Shown here: one piece after another, positions 11,363-21,591 of the stretch
Layout of the letters: the number at the start of each line of letters is the position of its first letter
How positions within the stretch are numbered: position 1 is the stretch's first letter
Source: Multifurca ochricompacta
Lineage: Eukaryota > Basidiomycota > Agaricomycetes > Russulales > Russulaceae
Assembly: GCA_022496185.1 (NCBI GenBank)
Contig: WTXG01000058.1
Span: 1 to 64,000 of the forward strand
Length of the DNA stretch: 64,000 nucleotides
Reading direction: 5' to 3'
Notes under the pieces: generated by a model
What the model was told of the DNA's origin: nothing
Database searches by the model: none
The model's input: the letters and a program-made list of their open reading frames with translations, nothing else
Program-made: the position numbers and the translations under genes

Positions 11363-11704
11363 GGCCATTGTTGGGTGGCCTCGTCCTTCTGATGTGAGAT
11401 CGCTGTAACAGTCCATCTCTAGTTTCTTTTGTGTAATTTTAATTATCACTCACATGGAATGAAGAGTGCACGTGGAGGTACGCTGATGTAAACACTTAAT
11501 TCATCTGTAGGCTTTTTGCCCAAGTAGCTAGAGCACTCCTTAAATTCAAGCTTGAATTCGTGAACTTAACCCTCTTACCCGTTAAGCAATAGCATCGTCC
11601 AGAATCCATCCTCCCAGTCTCTTTTATGCTGACAGATGGTAATTCTGAGATCTTGAATACTGAAGCTATCCGGAAAGCAACTGAATCTATGTATGTCTCA
11701 TATA
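11363..11704 (+). repeat. 3' flank of F-box gene, inverted copy at 63650-64000
   Basis: The stretch after the F-box gene matches the reverse complement of the last 350 bases of the window. The match starts at GGCCATTGTTGGGTGG and continues through TTCAAGCTTGAATT to ATGTATGTCT. Divergence rises towards the 11.65-kb side, with small indels. The right-hand copy must be the 3' flank of another F-box paralogue on the minus strand beyond 64000. Confidence 0.88.
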
Positions 11705-12082
11705 TAGTGTTGTGATGGCCCCAGCTCGGCTTTTGGTGGCTCAGGCTTTTCAAAACTCAAGCCTGGGCCATAGTGACAGCTTCCAGCCAGCTGGTGATTG
11801 TCAAGGGTTTTCATACCTGTGCAGGTAAGTGCCATGGGTTTTGCTGGGTATGGGTATGGGTACAGTGGGTCAAAAAACTGTCCCAATGTTTGCACCATTT
11901 CTAGTATTCACTCTATAGCACCTCAGCATTTAGGAATCTGGTTATGGTGTGGCTGTATGTCTGAAAGCCCTGCTTCCTGGCTACCATGCCCAATTTGGAT
12001 CAAAGAAATTGGCCATGATATAAGCATTTTATGATCAAATCAAATCAATCAATCATCGGGACAGTTTTTTGACCCACATTTT

Positions 12083-12720
12083 AAATCCACTATCTGCCCA
12101 ATTACTCCTTTTTTTCACCCCTTTTTGCCTTGGTAACTCCTTGAATCCTTTTAGTCATCCTTTCTATAACCTTTTGCCATCATTCTGGTGCATTTTTATT
12201 CCACTCCTCCACCACCCTCTCCCACAACTCAGGTATCCCCTTGACTGGTTAAGAACCTTCTTCAGATCCACCCAGAGGTGTCCAATGGGGCTAATATTTC
12301 AAGGGATTGGGCTATCCATACCAGGCTTCAATATTCCTGTCTTAAAACTGCTGGCTTGCCTTCTTGGAATTGTGTTTTGGGTCATTGTCCTGCTGAAACA
12401 TGCTTTCACCCTCCACCATTTCTTACTTTGCAAACCTTTCCACCACTCCGCCATCCAAAATATCACAGTACTGGCATGGATTCATGATCCCCTAAACCCC
12501 TGTAAGCATTCCTAGTCCATTCCACCCCATACAAGACCAATACCATAAGTTCTTCCTCCTCCATGCTTGACTGTCAGGGTGGTGGTTCTGTCAGAGGGTG
12601 GTTCTCCCTTATTTTTCCCAAGTGTAGCTCCTTCTGTCTGAACCAATTCTGTTCATTATAGTCTCACCTGACCACAAGATCCTTTTCCAATCATCCACTG
12701 TCCAATTCTTGTGGTAACCA
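12083..12720 (-). pseudogene. Tc1/mariner transposase, C-terminal part (left arm and loop)
   Basis: Read on the minus strand from the loop leftwards: a segment near 12630-12715 resembles the conserved NWTVDDWKRILWSGE stretch, then KHGGGRTYGIGLVWGGM, then FQQDNDPKHNSKKA around the second catalytic aspartate, then a TP-L-WV-LK region. In-frame stops (for example between VERFAK and EMVEG) make it non-functional, and the N-terminal DNA-binding half is absent. The 148-aa open frame on the opposite strand is only its antisense. Confidence 0.82.
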
Positions 12721-13236
12721 CCCTCTGACAGAACCACCACCCTGACAGTCAAGCATGGAGGAGGAAGAACTTATGGTATTGGTCTTGTATGGGGTGGAAT
12801 GGACTAGGAATGCTTACAGGGGTTTAGGGGATCATGAATCCATGCCAGTACTGTGATATTTTGGATGGCGGAGTGGTGGAAAGGTTTGCAAAGTAAGAAA
12901 TGGTGGAGGGTGAAAGCATGTTTCAGCAGGACAATGACCCAAAACACAATTCCAAGAAGGCAAGCCAGCAGTTTTAAGACAGGAATATTGAAGCCTGGTA
13001 TGGATAGCCCAATCCCTTGAAATATTAGCCCCATTGGACACCTCTGGGTGGATCTGAAGAAGGTTCTTAACCAGTCAAGGGGATACCTGAGTTGTGGGAG
13101 AGGGTGGTGGAGGAGTGGAATAAAAATGCACCAGAATGATGGCAAAAGGTTATAGAAAGGATGACTAAAAGGATTCAAGGAGTTACCAAGGCAAAAAGGG
13201 GTGAAAAAAAGGAGTAATTGGGCAGATAGTGGATTT
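12716..13236 (+). pseudogene. Tc1/mariner transposase, C-terminal part (right arm)
   Basis: Inverted duplicate of the left-arm copy, on the plus strand, with the same stops. It starts at the loop edge and so lacks the segment that occurs only in the loop. Its identity to the left arm shows that the duplication is recent or kept uniform by gene conversion. Confidence 0.82.
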
Positions 13237-13456
13237 AAAATGTGGGTCAAAAAACTGTCCCGATGATTGATTGATTTGATTTGATCATAAAATGCTTATA
13301 TCATGGCCAATTTCTTTGATCCAAATTGGGCATGGTAGCCAGGAAGCAGGGCTTTCAGACATACAGCCACACCATAACCAGATTCCTAAATGCTGAGGTG
13401 CTATAGAGTGAATACTAGAAATGGTGCAAACATTGGGACAGTTTTTTGACCCACTG

Positions 13457-14839
13457 TATATGGCTCCCAACCCATGGAAACCTGTACCCATGCAGCGGGT
13501 TTGGCGGGTATAGGTGCTGATTATGCATTGACAAGATCAGTAGAATTTCTAAGATAAAACACATCTGCAGCCACAAAAATACAAGATCTCGTCTGATGTA
13601 TGATACAGGGTGAATTTGAATATGTTCTAGTGTTATCCTACAAAATATCAAAGCAGATCAACAGTGTGATGTAAAATAAAACTGTTATCAGTGATCTACA
13701 TTCTTGAAAATCATGATGCATCTGTTTTATTAACACATGACCAATTCTGCCGGTCTGGCACTATCTAAAATACTCTCTAGACTACTTTAGACTATTCTAT
13801 AATTTAATTATCAAATTACTTTATTGAAACAAGGCCCATGTGTATCTACAAGCTGCATGGGGCAGTGACTACATTGCATTGCATGGTGGTCTGACCTCCT
13901 TCCTATTAAGGAAGGTTGACTTAAACATGCAGAATTGTGCATCCAGGGACCAGGACAGTTGCACTTGTATGAAATGAAACTAGAATAATAAAATAATAAT
14001 GTAAATAAAAGATCCTTTTAATCTTCTGAACATAAAACAACAATTTTTGAGGAATCTTGAGTAGCCATAAATGAATGTGTTGTGTCCAAGTGCTTATCTC
14101 CTTGACCGGGATGGCCTGGGCCATTTATCTGAAATGCACAGAAATGCAAAGATCGGTCATGCTTGTATAAAATTGAAACCAGAATAATAAAATAAAAATG
14201 GAATAATAAATTATCTTAATCTTATGAACATAAAATAGGAATCTTTGAGGGATCTTGAGTAGCCATAAATGAATGTGTTGTGTCTGAGTGCATATCTCCT
14301 TGACCAGGATGGCCCAGGCCAATTGTCTGAAATGCATGATGCAAGTAAAGAACTTGCACGCATTTCATTTTATGGGTAACCCAGGTATCAAAACAATTAT
14401 CCAGGGATTACCCCTGCCAATGTCTATGTGTTCATTAAATTTTTTTGCATTCTGTGCAGTTATCTGACAGGCTATTCATCAATGTTCTATAACATCCTAT
14501 CTAATCATCTCTGTATACTGGATTTTAGTTGTGCTTGTATAAAATTGAAAGCAGAATAATAAAATAATAATGGAATAATGAATTATTTTAATCTTCTGAA
14601 CATAAAACAAGAGCCATTGAGGGATCTTAAGCAGCCACAAATAAACGCATTGTGTATCTTCTTGGTCCAGGAAGGCCTGGGCCGGTTATCCAAAATGCGC
14701 AATACAAGTAAAGAACTTGCACACATTTTCATGGGTGACCTGCGGGTAACCCATGGGTTACCTGTACCCACAGTGACGGGTATGGGTATGGGTATGGGTA
14801 CCAACAAGTATACCCCAGGGTTACCCCTGCCAATCACTA
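13457..14839. repeat. Threefold ~200-bp repeat and GGGTAT-rich end
   Basis: Three related blocks start near 13930, 14150 and 14525. Each contains TGTATAAAATTGAA, AATAATAAAATAA, GAACATAAAA, TTGAGGGATCTT and GCCATAAATG or similar. A palindrome TCCTTCCTATTAAGGAAGG lies at about 13894-13913; a similar one (TTCCTATCTAGGAAGG) occurs in the hAT element at 17.8 kb. GGGTAT units repeat at 14775-14800. The short frames inside are not genes. Confidence 0.65.
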
Positions 14840-14878
14840 CAGCCAGCTTAGGCCTGGCTTAGGCCCAAGCCATGGCTT

Positions 14879-15147
14879 TGTTGACACACAATGTGTCTGG
14901 AGATGCTTCAGTGTTACAAACCCTGCTATGTCGTCTTGTTTCCTTTTTCTTTCATGTGACATGCTGTTTGGCCCCATTTGTTCTTTGTTGATCATATTTG
15001 CGACCTTCTTTGTATCTATTTGTTCCTTATCTTTGACTCGGGCTGTGCTTATCTCTGACTCATACTTTACACAAGGACTCTTATGTATTTTCCCACCAGA
15101 ATCGTGACTATACCGGATTCATCTACATATATTCTCACCTGGCCCAC
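14879..15147. repeat. LTR fragments: copia-2 type, then divergent gypsy type
   Basis: 14879-14911 matches the first 33 bases of the copia-2 LTR (TGTTGACACA, GTGTCTGGAGATGCTTCAG). At 14912 a TGTTAC start suggests a second, divergent LTR that runs to 15147 and has a layout like the gypsy LTRs, with a TATA-like CATATATTCTC near 15125. Gypsy-D has inserted in it. The second assignment is weak. Confidence 0.45.
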
Positions 15148-15738
15148 TGTTACGACCAGGGCCTAGTACCCCACTTTTCTTCACTCTCCCCGCTGCGGAC
15201 CCTTCCCTTCCACCCACCCTCCATTTTCTGATCATGTCCCCATCCTGGGATCCCTCACGTGCCCTGCTTCCCTCCCCGTGACTGTTGTTTGTACATGATG
15301 ACACGTTGTTTATACTTTGCTTATGCCTTTCCTTATCGCTTATCTCTTTATCTATAAGACTGGACACTTACTTAATACCCTATCAGAAGCCAGGCTTTAC
15401 GCCCTCCGCTTTCGTATATTTGGGCCCACTTGACTCCGTATCCCTTATCAATAGGCGCTCACCTCATTACGTATATAAACCCGCTGTAAACTACACTGTA
15501 GCTTCAGACTCAACTTATTGAATACATTGGTGTTTGTCTTTGGGACTTCCCCTTGAAACCTTTGACTCGATCGTCTCAGTGCTTTTGGCACTTTCCGCTC
15601 AACATCATCATTAGGGAACAGCCCCTTTGACTTTGACTCAATCATTCGAACTCCAAGAGGTCTTATTGATCTCTTATCTAAACATACATACGAAGCTGTC
15701 GCACAAGTCGTGCAGAACGTCTCACACTGGACGTAACA
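15148..15738 (+). repeat. 5' LTR of gypsy-D
   Basis: It begins TGTTACGACC and ends ACGTAACA. The TATA box (GTATATAAACC near 15472) is followed after about 35 nt by AGACTCAACTT; one base differs from the self-primer AGACTCGACTT of the other copies. The primer-binding site AAGTCGAGTCT at 15741-15751 is intact. Confidence 0.9.
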
Positions 15739-15757
15739 TCAAGTCGAGTCTCTCACA

Positions 15758-16810
15758 GTGGCTTCCAGCCGCAGTCAGACCCTCTTCCGGGAAGAACTCA
15801 TTGAACGCAGAGATGAGAATAATCTTTCACAACAAGTACTTGGCTCTGCCGCCTGGAAGGACTTTGAATCCGAGTTTGGATACTACGTCTATCATGACGG
15901 AAGATACCAACTGGTAGAATATGACGATGAGAAAAGAGTTTGGTATTGTATCCGATACTCGGACAGTCGAAACTCTTGGGTCACGACCAGACCTGCCCCA
16001 CCCGAATTTGGACTAGGCCCGTGGAGAGAAAACCCTCTGGCCATTGTCATGGACTCCGAACCAGAGGAGTACGTAGAAGAACCCAGTGAAGAAGAAGCAC
16101 CGGCATTAGCAGCAACTACGTCTCCAGTTGCACCCAAGGTTGTCACGTTCAGAGCCCCTGCTTTGACAACCCCCCAGATATCAACACAATCCACAAATAC
16201 TGTCACCCCATTCATTCCACATATGTCTACTATCGCCACCCAGCTCCCAGACCCTGCCCCACCAGCCCCAGTGGTGGCACCACCAAACATCCCTCCCCAT
16301 CCGGATGATTATCAGGAGTGCTCCCCCAGACATTCACCGGGGACCGCTCACAGAGCAAAAAATTCATGCTAGAGTTCATGACCTTTAAGAACTTCAACCA
16401 TGACATCCCACAGATTGTCAACCCATTTCAACGAGCCAATCTGTTCCTTTCCCTGATTCGGGGGGATGTGGTTGACGACTGGACCATGGAGCAGCTGGAA
16501 TGGCTGAACGAACAAATCAAAAGTGGGCGTTGTACCACAAGTGAAGGTCTTTGGGAGACCATCGCTGAACGGTTTAAGGACGCCTTCACAGATGGGCAGG
16601 CCAAGCAGAAGGCAGCCCGAGAACTCAAGTCCCTTAGGATGGAAAAGGGAGAATTGGACGCATATGTCGCTAAGTTCAGGAGTCTTGCAAATAGGGCTGG
16701 CTATGACACGGATGAAGAGGCCACGTTGGACCTCTTCTCACAAGGGTTGCCCAATCCCTTAGTCAAGAACATAATTCAGTTCCACCATCCTCATGACTGG
16801 GACAGCTGGT
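15758..16810 (+). pseudogene. gag of gypsy-D, truncated
   Basis: Plus-strand copy of the gypsy gag. The first 204 aa (15758-16372) cover the acidic and proline-rich N-terminal region and begin with GTG in place of ATG. A frameshift near 16300 moves the capsid part to 16318-16812 (FNHDIPQIVNPFQRANLFLS to QGLPNPLVKNIIQFHH). The sequence stops at about 16810, where hAT sequence begins, so the zinc knuckle, all of pol and the 3' LTR are missing. Confidence 0.85.
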
Positions 16811-17368
16811 TGTGACTGGATTGTTAGGAACTGGGGACCGGACAGCCGGGCTCCTGTGGACTCGATCTCATGATCATGATAAGATAATCTAAAGTGCATC
16901 AGATAATGATTCAGAGACATTGCACGCACAACACATTCCTTCTGTCTTGTCACATTTAAATAACTATATTTATTCTACTTATTGTCATGCTCCTCTGAGC
17001 AGTATAAAAGGTTACTATTCTGTACATGTTCACTTCAGTTTTGACCACATAAACTGAAGTGAGTATTAGTTAGTTTATCTTATCTCTTATCTTTACCATA
17101 TTTAGCTAACACTTATCTGCTATCTAAATAGGTAAAGATACTATAGTGGGGGAGTTTTGGTGGCTTAATGACAAGATTAAAGCTCATTCAGTCAATGCCG
17201 TCCATGCCGTCTAATGCCATCTACGGCCGTTTTTTGACGGGTTTGGACAGCGTTTTCTGTACCCGTAACCGTCCGTCTCGATGATTGACTTGAGCTGCTA
17301 CGGTACGGGTATGGCACCGTACTATGGCACTGTCATACCGTAAGCTATGGGTATGGCGCGCAGCCCTA
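16811..17368 (-). mobile_element. Fragment of the hAT family seen at 57831
   Basis: It is similar to the left 500 bp of the autonomous hAT element, reversed. Shared landmarks include GAGCAGTATAAAAGGTTACT, ACTATAGTGGGGGAGTTTTG, the CCGTCCATGCCGTCTAATGCC run and the end GCGCAGCCCTA (17358-17368). The next bases, GAGAGATA, are the expected 8-bp site in the copia LTR, but the left end and its duplication are lost at the gypsy-D junction. Confidence 0.8.
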
Positions 17369-17892
17369 GAGAGATAGGACTTACACTTCAGAGGTGAAGA
17401 GAACTCTGAAGTGTAAGAGACAAAACAGACACCCTTAGGGCCTAGCATGAGTGCACTCGTGAGTTACCTGGATCCGAACTCGTGGGTATTTAGATTAGAT
17501 AATCCCATACTCGGATCCGCATGAGTATGTTCCCACGGATCACCCGGAGCCGCGAGTCCTATACTCGCATGGATCCGAGTACTCGTGGGTATACTCGTAG
17601 GTTTACTTGTAAGGTTTGAGGCAGCCAGAGATCTTCATCTTGCATACACAGAAAGAATATATATATTACTACAATCCCACGAAGTTTCAAGTCAGATCAT
17701 GCATCCGATCCAAAATAAAACAAGAATCAGTTACAATATCTATAGAAATGCGAAAAAATGCGAAAAAACGCGAAAAAACGCGAAGTGTGGGGCGCGCCAA
17801 TTGGACCGTGCATTGCCTTCCTATCTAGGAAGGTAGGCTTAAGAATGCACGCGTCGGCACACGTCGGTACAGAGATGCCGGGATCACGCCTA

Positions 17893-18650
17893 ATTGATAA
17901 GATCAAAAACGCGTTCACAATTAATTAGATACTTAGGATATACATCTAAGTGATAAGATCAAAAATGTGTTCACAGTTAATTAGATACTTAGGATATACA
18001 TCTAAGTGATAAGATCAAAAATGTGTTCACAGTTAATTAGATACTTGGGATATACATCTAATACAAGTGATAAGATCAAAATGCGTTCACAATTAATTAG
18101 ATACTTGGGATGTACATCTAAGTGATAAGATCAAAAATGCGTTCACACTTAATTAGATACTTAGGATATACATCTAATACAAGTGATAAGATCAAAAATG
18201 CGTTCACAATTAATTAGATACTTAGGATGTACATCTAAGTGATAAGATCAAAAATGTGTTCACAATTAATTAGATACTTAGGATGTACATCTAAGTGATA
18301 AGATCAAAAACGTGTTCACAATTAATTAGATACTTAGGATGTACATCTAAGTGATAAGATCAAAAATGCGTTCACAATTAATTAGATACTTGGGATGTAC
18401 ATCTAAGTGATAAGATCAAAAACGCGTTCACACTTAATTAGATACTTAGGATATACATCTAATACAAGTGATAAGATCAAAAATGCGTTCACAATTAATT
18501 AGATACTTGGGATGTACATCTAAGTGATAAGATCAAAAATGCGTTCACAATTAATTAGATACTAAAGATATACATCTAAGATAATACAAGTGATAAGATC
18601 AAAACGCGTTCACAATTAAATAGATACAAGTGATAAAATCAATTCTGCAT
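17893..18650. repeat. Tandem array, about 13 units of 54-61 bp
   Basis: Each unit reads GATAAGATCAAAAA, then TGCGTTCACA, ATTAATTAGATACTT and GGATATACATCTAA, some with an added TACAAG. Unit differences are mostly C/T and A/G. The same motif occurs once in the autonomous hAT element at about 62118-62185, suggesting that the array grew from a subterminal hAT sequence. Confidence 0.9.
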
Positions 18651-18688
18651 AACCCTATATATAATATATTGTGTGTCTTTACCAGTGA

Positions 18689-18764
18689 GGCTGGGTGGCT
18701 TAGTGGTTAGAGCACCGGACCGAGCTTGTTCCCGGAGGTCTTAGGTTCAATCCATGTTTCAGCC
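18689..18764 (+). other. tRNA-like sequence with pol III boxes
   Basis: A 76-nt stretch with a 7-bp acceptor stem (GGCTGGG with TTCAGCC, two G-T pairs), a D arm (GCTT with GAGC), an A-box TGGCTTAGTGG (18696-18706) and a B-box GGTTCAATCC (18744-18753). The anticodon loop is too long and the T stem is poor, so it is unlikely to be a working tRNA. It looks like a tRNA-derived or SINE-head sequence captured by the hAT element. Confidence 0.55.
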
Positions 18765-18993
18765 ATTTCTGTTCTAGGTTGACGAGCCTAATAAAAAATA
18801 ATTTTATATAATAATATTCCCACGAGTATTCTGCGAGTACCTGTGCGGGTACCCGGGGTGCTAAAATCAATACCCGGATCCGCATGAGTATTTTCCCACG
18901 GATCACCCGGATCCGCGAGTATCAATACCCGCGAGTTTTCCCACGGCTCTACTCAAAAAACTCACGAGTTACCCGGACTCATGCTATGCCCTA

Positions 18994-19272
18994 GACACCC
19001 TTATATACTATCCAAGGGATGGTCTGTGCACTGGGAATAAGTCCACAAGTGCCAGACAAGGTCCAAACAACAAACATGAGGGAGAAAGGCCATTGGCCAC
19101 TACAGAAATCACATGCTACATGGTGTATCAGTCAGCTACTGCGGAATGTGAGAAAGAAAGTAATAATGATAATGTCAATTGTCCGAAACTCCGGTATCTA
19201 ATCTAATCTACAAAGTAGCTAATCTAATCACCTGATGCCTGAAGCATCACCGAACATCTCCTGTGTTCAACA
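18994..19272 (-). repeat. Copia-1 3' LTR, main remaining part
   Basis: Matches the 5' LTR closely (for example 27288-27560). It starts (minus strand) TGTTGAACACAGGAGATG at 19272. The outer portion continues at 17369-17435 beyond the inserted hAT element, and the last 160 bases or so are gone. Confidence 0.9.
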
Positions 19273-20629
19273 TCCCTCCATGCTGAAGGCATCTGGTCAT
19301 GGATGGGAAATGAGTTGAATGAGCACATTGCCATCACAATTGAATGAACATATTGCCAGCCAGAGATCCAACTTCTCTAACTCTCAAGCGCGGTTTGTGA
19401 GTTTTGCGTACGAGTTGTAGATTCGCTTATGCAAGCTGAATGCTTGACATATCTACCTCATACACACCACTTGCGTCACTCTTGAGGTCGAGAACGTGCT
19501 CATATGGCATGGTGGGAAAGTGAGACTGGTATACAAAGTCTCCAGATTCCAGTTCTCTCATTTCAGCATAAATCCAAGTCCATTGACCATGGTTTCAAAC
19601 GATGCTCTTGGTAGAGACTTAGTAAAGCCATCTGCCAGCATCTCACCTGTGGGGGTTCGCACTAACTCAATTGTGTGCGATTCAATGTACCCCCTAATGG
19701 CATGGTACTTGATGGGTATATGCTTTGACCGCCTTCCTGTGACTGGGTTTAATGCCAGATCTACGGCCCCCTTGTTGTCACAATGGAGTTGTATAGGGGA
19801 GGATACCTCATACCCTAATTCCTCCATAAAAGTCCTATACCACACTGCCTGATTTGCAGCCTCAGAGAGGCTCATATATTTGGCCTCAGTGGTGGACTGT
19901 GCTACTGTTTTCTGTTTCCTGGAACACCATGAAATGGCACCATTTGCCAAGAAAAACACGTAGCCTGAGGTAGAGCGGCAGTCCTCTTGATCTCCCCATG
20001 AGGAATCTGCAAAGCCATGAAGGCCACTCTCCCATTCCCTCCAGAATACTGCAACTTGTAGTCTTTAGTACTATTGAGATACTTTAAGACATATTTTGCA
20101 AGTTGCATATGATCCTGAGAGGGGTTGGAAGCGTATTGACTAAGGCGCGCCACAGCAAAACTGATGTCAGGTCTGCTTCCAATCTGCACCCATAGCAGAG
20201 ACCCCATCAACTGTTGGTACTTCTTTATTTCAGAAGTAGATGCCTGGCCATCAAACTTGACCAGATGTACATCAGCACCAGAGGGAAGAGGAGTATATAC
20301 AGTAGCCCACAAAACTGTTCCAATGTTTGGCCATCCTGGAGAGATTGACCTACCACACAATGAGAATAATTTCCACAATTAGTAGAAATTAGTAGATGAT
20401 AGTGTAGCATCTAAGCTTCAATTAGAGCCTATACTGATGTCAATTGAGTCAGTGGTTCATGATATATAAAATGTTTTGTGAGGCATTATCATTGGAACGG
20501 TTTTGTGGCCAACATGTGAGATGACAAAACCGGTATCTGGTGGTCATGCAAATGCATTGACAGTCATGTGACAATGTTAAATAAGTTAAACATACACCAA
20601 ATAATCATCAACAACACTTGCTTCTTACC

Positions 20630-20994
20630 ATGCATGCCCTCTCTGCTGCCAAAAGGACTCACATTGTCTCCCTCCTCACTTCAGGCAAATCTGCCCTTAA
20701 AGTGTCAACTATGACTGGCCATGGCACTATTATCATCTCAAGATGGGTCATAAATACTGCCCTTACCATCCCAAGTCAAATGGAGGGAGACCAAGGAAGC
20801 TGACAGAGAGAAATGCTCAGCATGCTGTTTGCCTTATCTCCTCTGGCAGGGCAGACACAGATGTGGAAGTGACTAGAGCACTTCAGAAGTTGTTAATGGG
20901 TTCCTCTATCAACATAATATGCCCATCCATTCTCCCATCAAGTTTTCAAGCCATAACTGGCCCCTCCCATATCATACACCCCCATTCCATCATA
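20630..20994 (+). pseudogene. Tc1 transposase N-terminal DNA-binding part (left arm)
   Basis: The paired-like helix-turn-helix region reads MHALSAAKRTHIVSLLTSGK and then, after a frame change near 20740, HKYCPYHPKSNGGRPRKLT and NAQHAVCLISSGRADTDVEV. This is the DNA-binding half of a Tc1 transposase; the catalytic DDE half is missing. It stops at the hairpin loop. Confidence 0.82.
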
Positions 20995-21214
20995 CAGTAA
21001 CCCACAAAACCATTCCAATGTTTGGCCATCCTGAAGAGATTGACCTACCACACAATGAGAATAATTTCCAAAATTAGTAGAAATTGATAGATGATAGTGT
21101 AGCAGCTAAGCTTCAATTAGAGCCTATACTGATGTCAATTGAGTCAGTGGTTCATGATATATAAAATGTTTTGTGTAGCAATGTCATTGGATTGGTTTTG
21201 TGGCCTATTGCACT

Positions 21215-21591
21215 TATGATGGAATGGGGGTGTATGATATGGGAGGGGCCAGTTATGGCTTGAAAACTTGATGGGAGAATGGATGGGCATATTATGTTGA
21301 TAGAGGAACCCATTAACAACTTCTGAAGTGCTCTAGTCACTTCCACATCTGTGTCTGCCCTGCCAGAGGAGATAAGGCAAACAGCATGCTGAGCATTTCT
21401 CTCTGTCAGCTTCCTTGGTCTCCCTCCATTTGACTTGGGATGGTAAGGGCAGTATTTATGACCCATCTTGAGATGATAATAGTGCCATGGCCAGTCATAG
21501 TTGACACTTTAAGGGCAGATTTGCCTGAAGTGAGGAGGGAGACAATGTGAGTCCTTTTGGCAGCAGAGAGGGCATGCATGGTAAGAAGCAA
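21215..21591 (-). pseudogene. Tc1 transposase N-terminal DNA-binding part (right arm)
   Basis: Inverted copy of the left-arm sequence with the same helix-turn-helix region and the same frame break. Neither copy can make an active transposase; at most a DNA-binding fragment could be produced. Confidence 0.82.

Larger units (their letters stand above)
11863..13456. mobile_element. Palindromic Tc1 element 1 (741-bp arms, 112-nt loop)
   Basis: It is flanked by TA on both sides (11861-11862 and 13457-13458), as expected for Tc1/mariner. The ends read CAGTGGGTCAAAAAACTGTC and its complement. The left arm (11863-12603) and right arm (12716-13456) are reverse complements wherever compared, and the two 148-aa frames they contain are identical. 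Each arm holds a terminal unit of about 220 bp (11863-12082) bounded by an inner inverted copy of the terminal repeat, then the C-terminal half of a transposase. The loop (12604-12715) is present once. Confidence 0.92.
11792..14839. mobile_element. Non-autonomous hAT-like element, 3.0 kb
   Basis: The ends TGGTGATTGTCAAGGG and (reverse complement of the right) TAGTGATTGGCAGGGG form an imperfect inverted repeat. Both sides are flanked by CAGCCAGC (11784-11791 and 14840-14847), an exact 8-bp duplication. Subterminal GGTATGGGTATGGG repeats occur at both ends. No transposase of its own is seen; it contains the palindromic Tc1 element and a threefold repeat of about 200 bp. Confidence 0.72.
11705..14878. 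mobile_element. GGCC-rich MITE, split, right end lost
   Basis: It begins TAGTGTTGTGATGGCCC, resembling the end of the MITE at 6555 (TAGTGATGTGCCTGGCCC), followed by AGCTCGGC and AAGCCTGGGCC repeats. Its right part (14848-14878, AGCCTAAGC-type repeats) lies on the other side of the hAT-like element at 11792-14839. It stops where a copia-2-type LTR fragment starts at 14879, so its far end is missing. Confidence 0.5.
17436..18993. mobile_element. Non-autonomous hAT element with tandem array, 1558 bp
   Basis: Inverted ends TAGGGCCTAGCATGAGT (left) and ACTCATGCTATGCCCTA (right) are flanked by GACACCCT on both sides (17428-17435 and 18994-19001), an exact 8-bp duplication; the intact copia LTR confirms the empty site. 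Inside the ends are GGATCCG/CGAGTA-rich subterminal repeats, a GCGAAAAAA run (17752-17784), a 13-copy tandem array and a tRNA-like sequence. No transposase is encoded. Confidence 0.93.

Noticed and set aside
12069..13250. Two identical 148-aa ORFs on opposite strands
   Set aside because: They are antisense to the Tc1 transposase remnant in the two palindrome arms; the real coding direction gives recognisable transposase motifs.
14775..14800. GGGTAT repeats resembling telomere sequence
   Set aside because: The unit is not TTAGGG, is only a few copies long, and sits at the subterminal part of a hAT-like element that shows the same motif at its other end.
17893..18650. Regularly spaced repeats suggesting a CRISPR array
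   Set aside because: Units are contiguous with no unique spacers, in a eukaryotic hAT element; it is a tandem array.
18689..18764. Functional tRNA gene
   Set aside because: Anticodon loop is about 13 nt and the T stem does not pair, so only the pol III boxes and acceptor stem are convincing.
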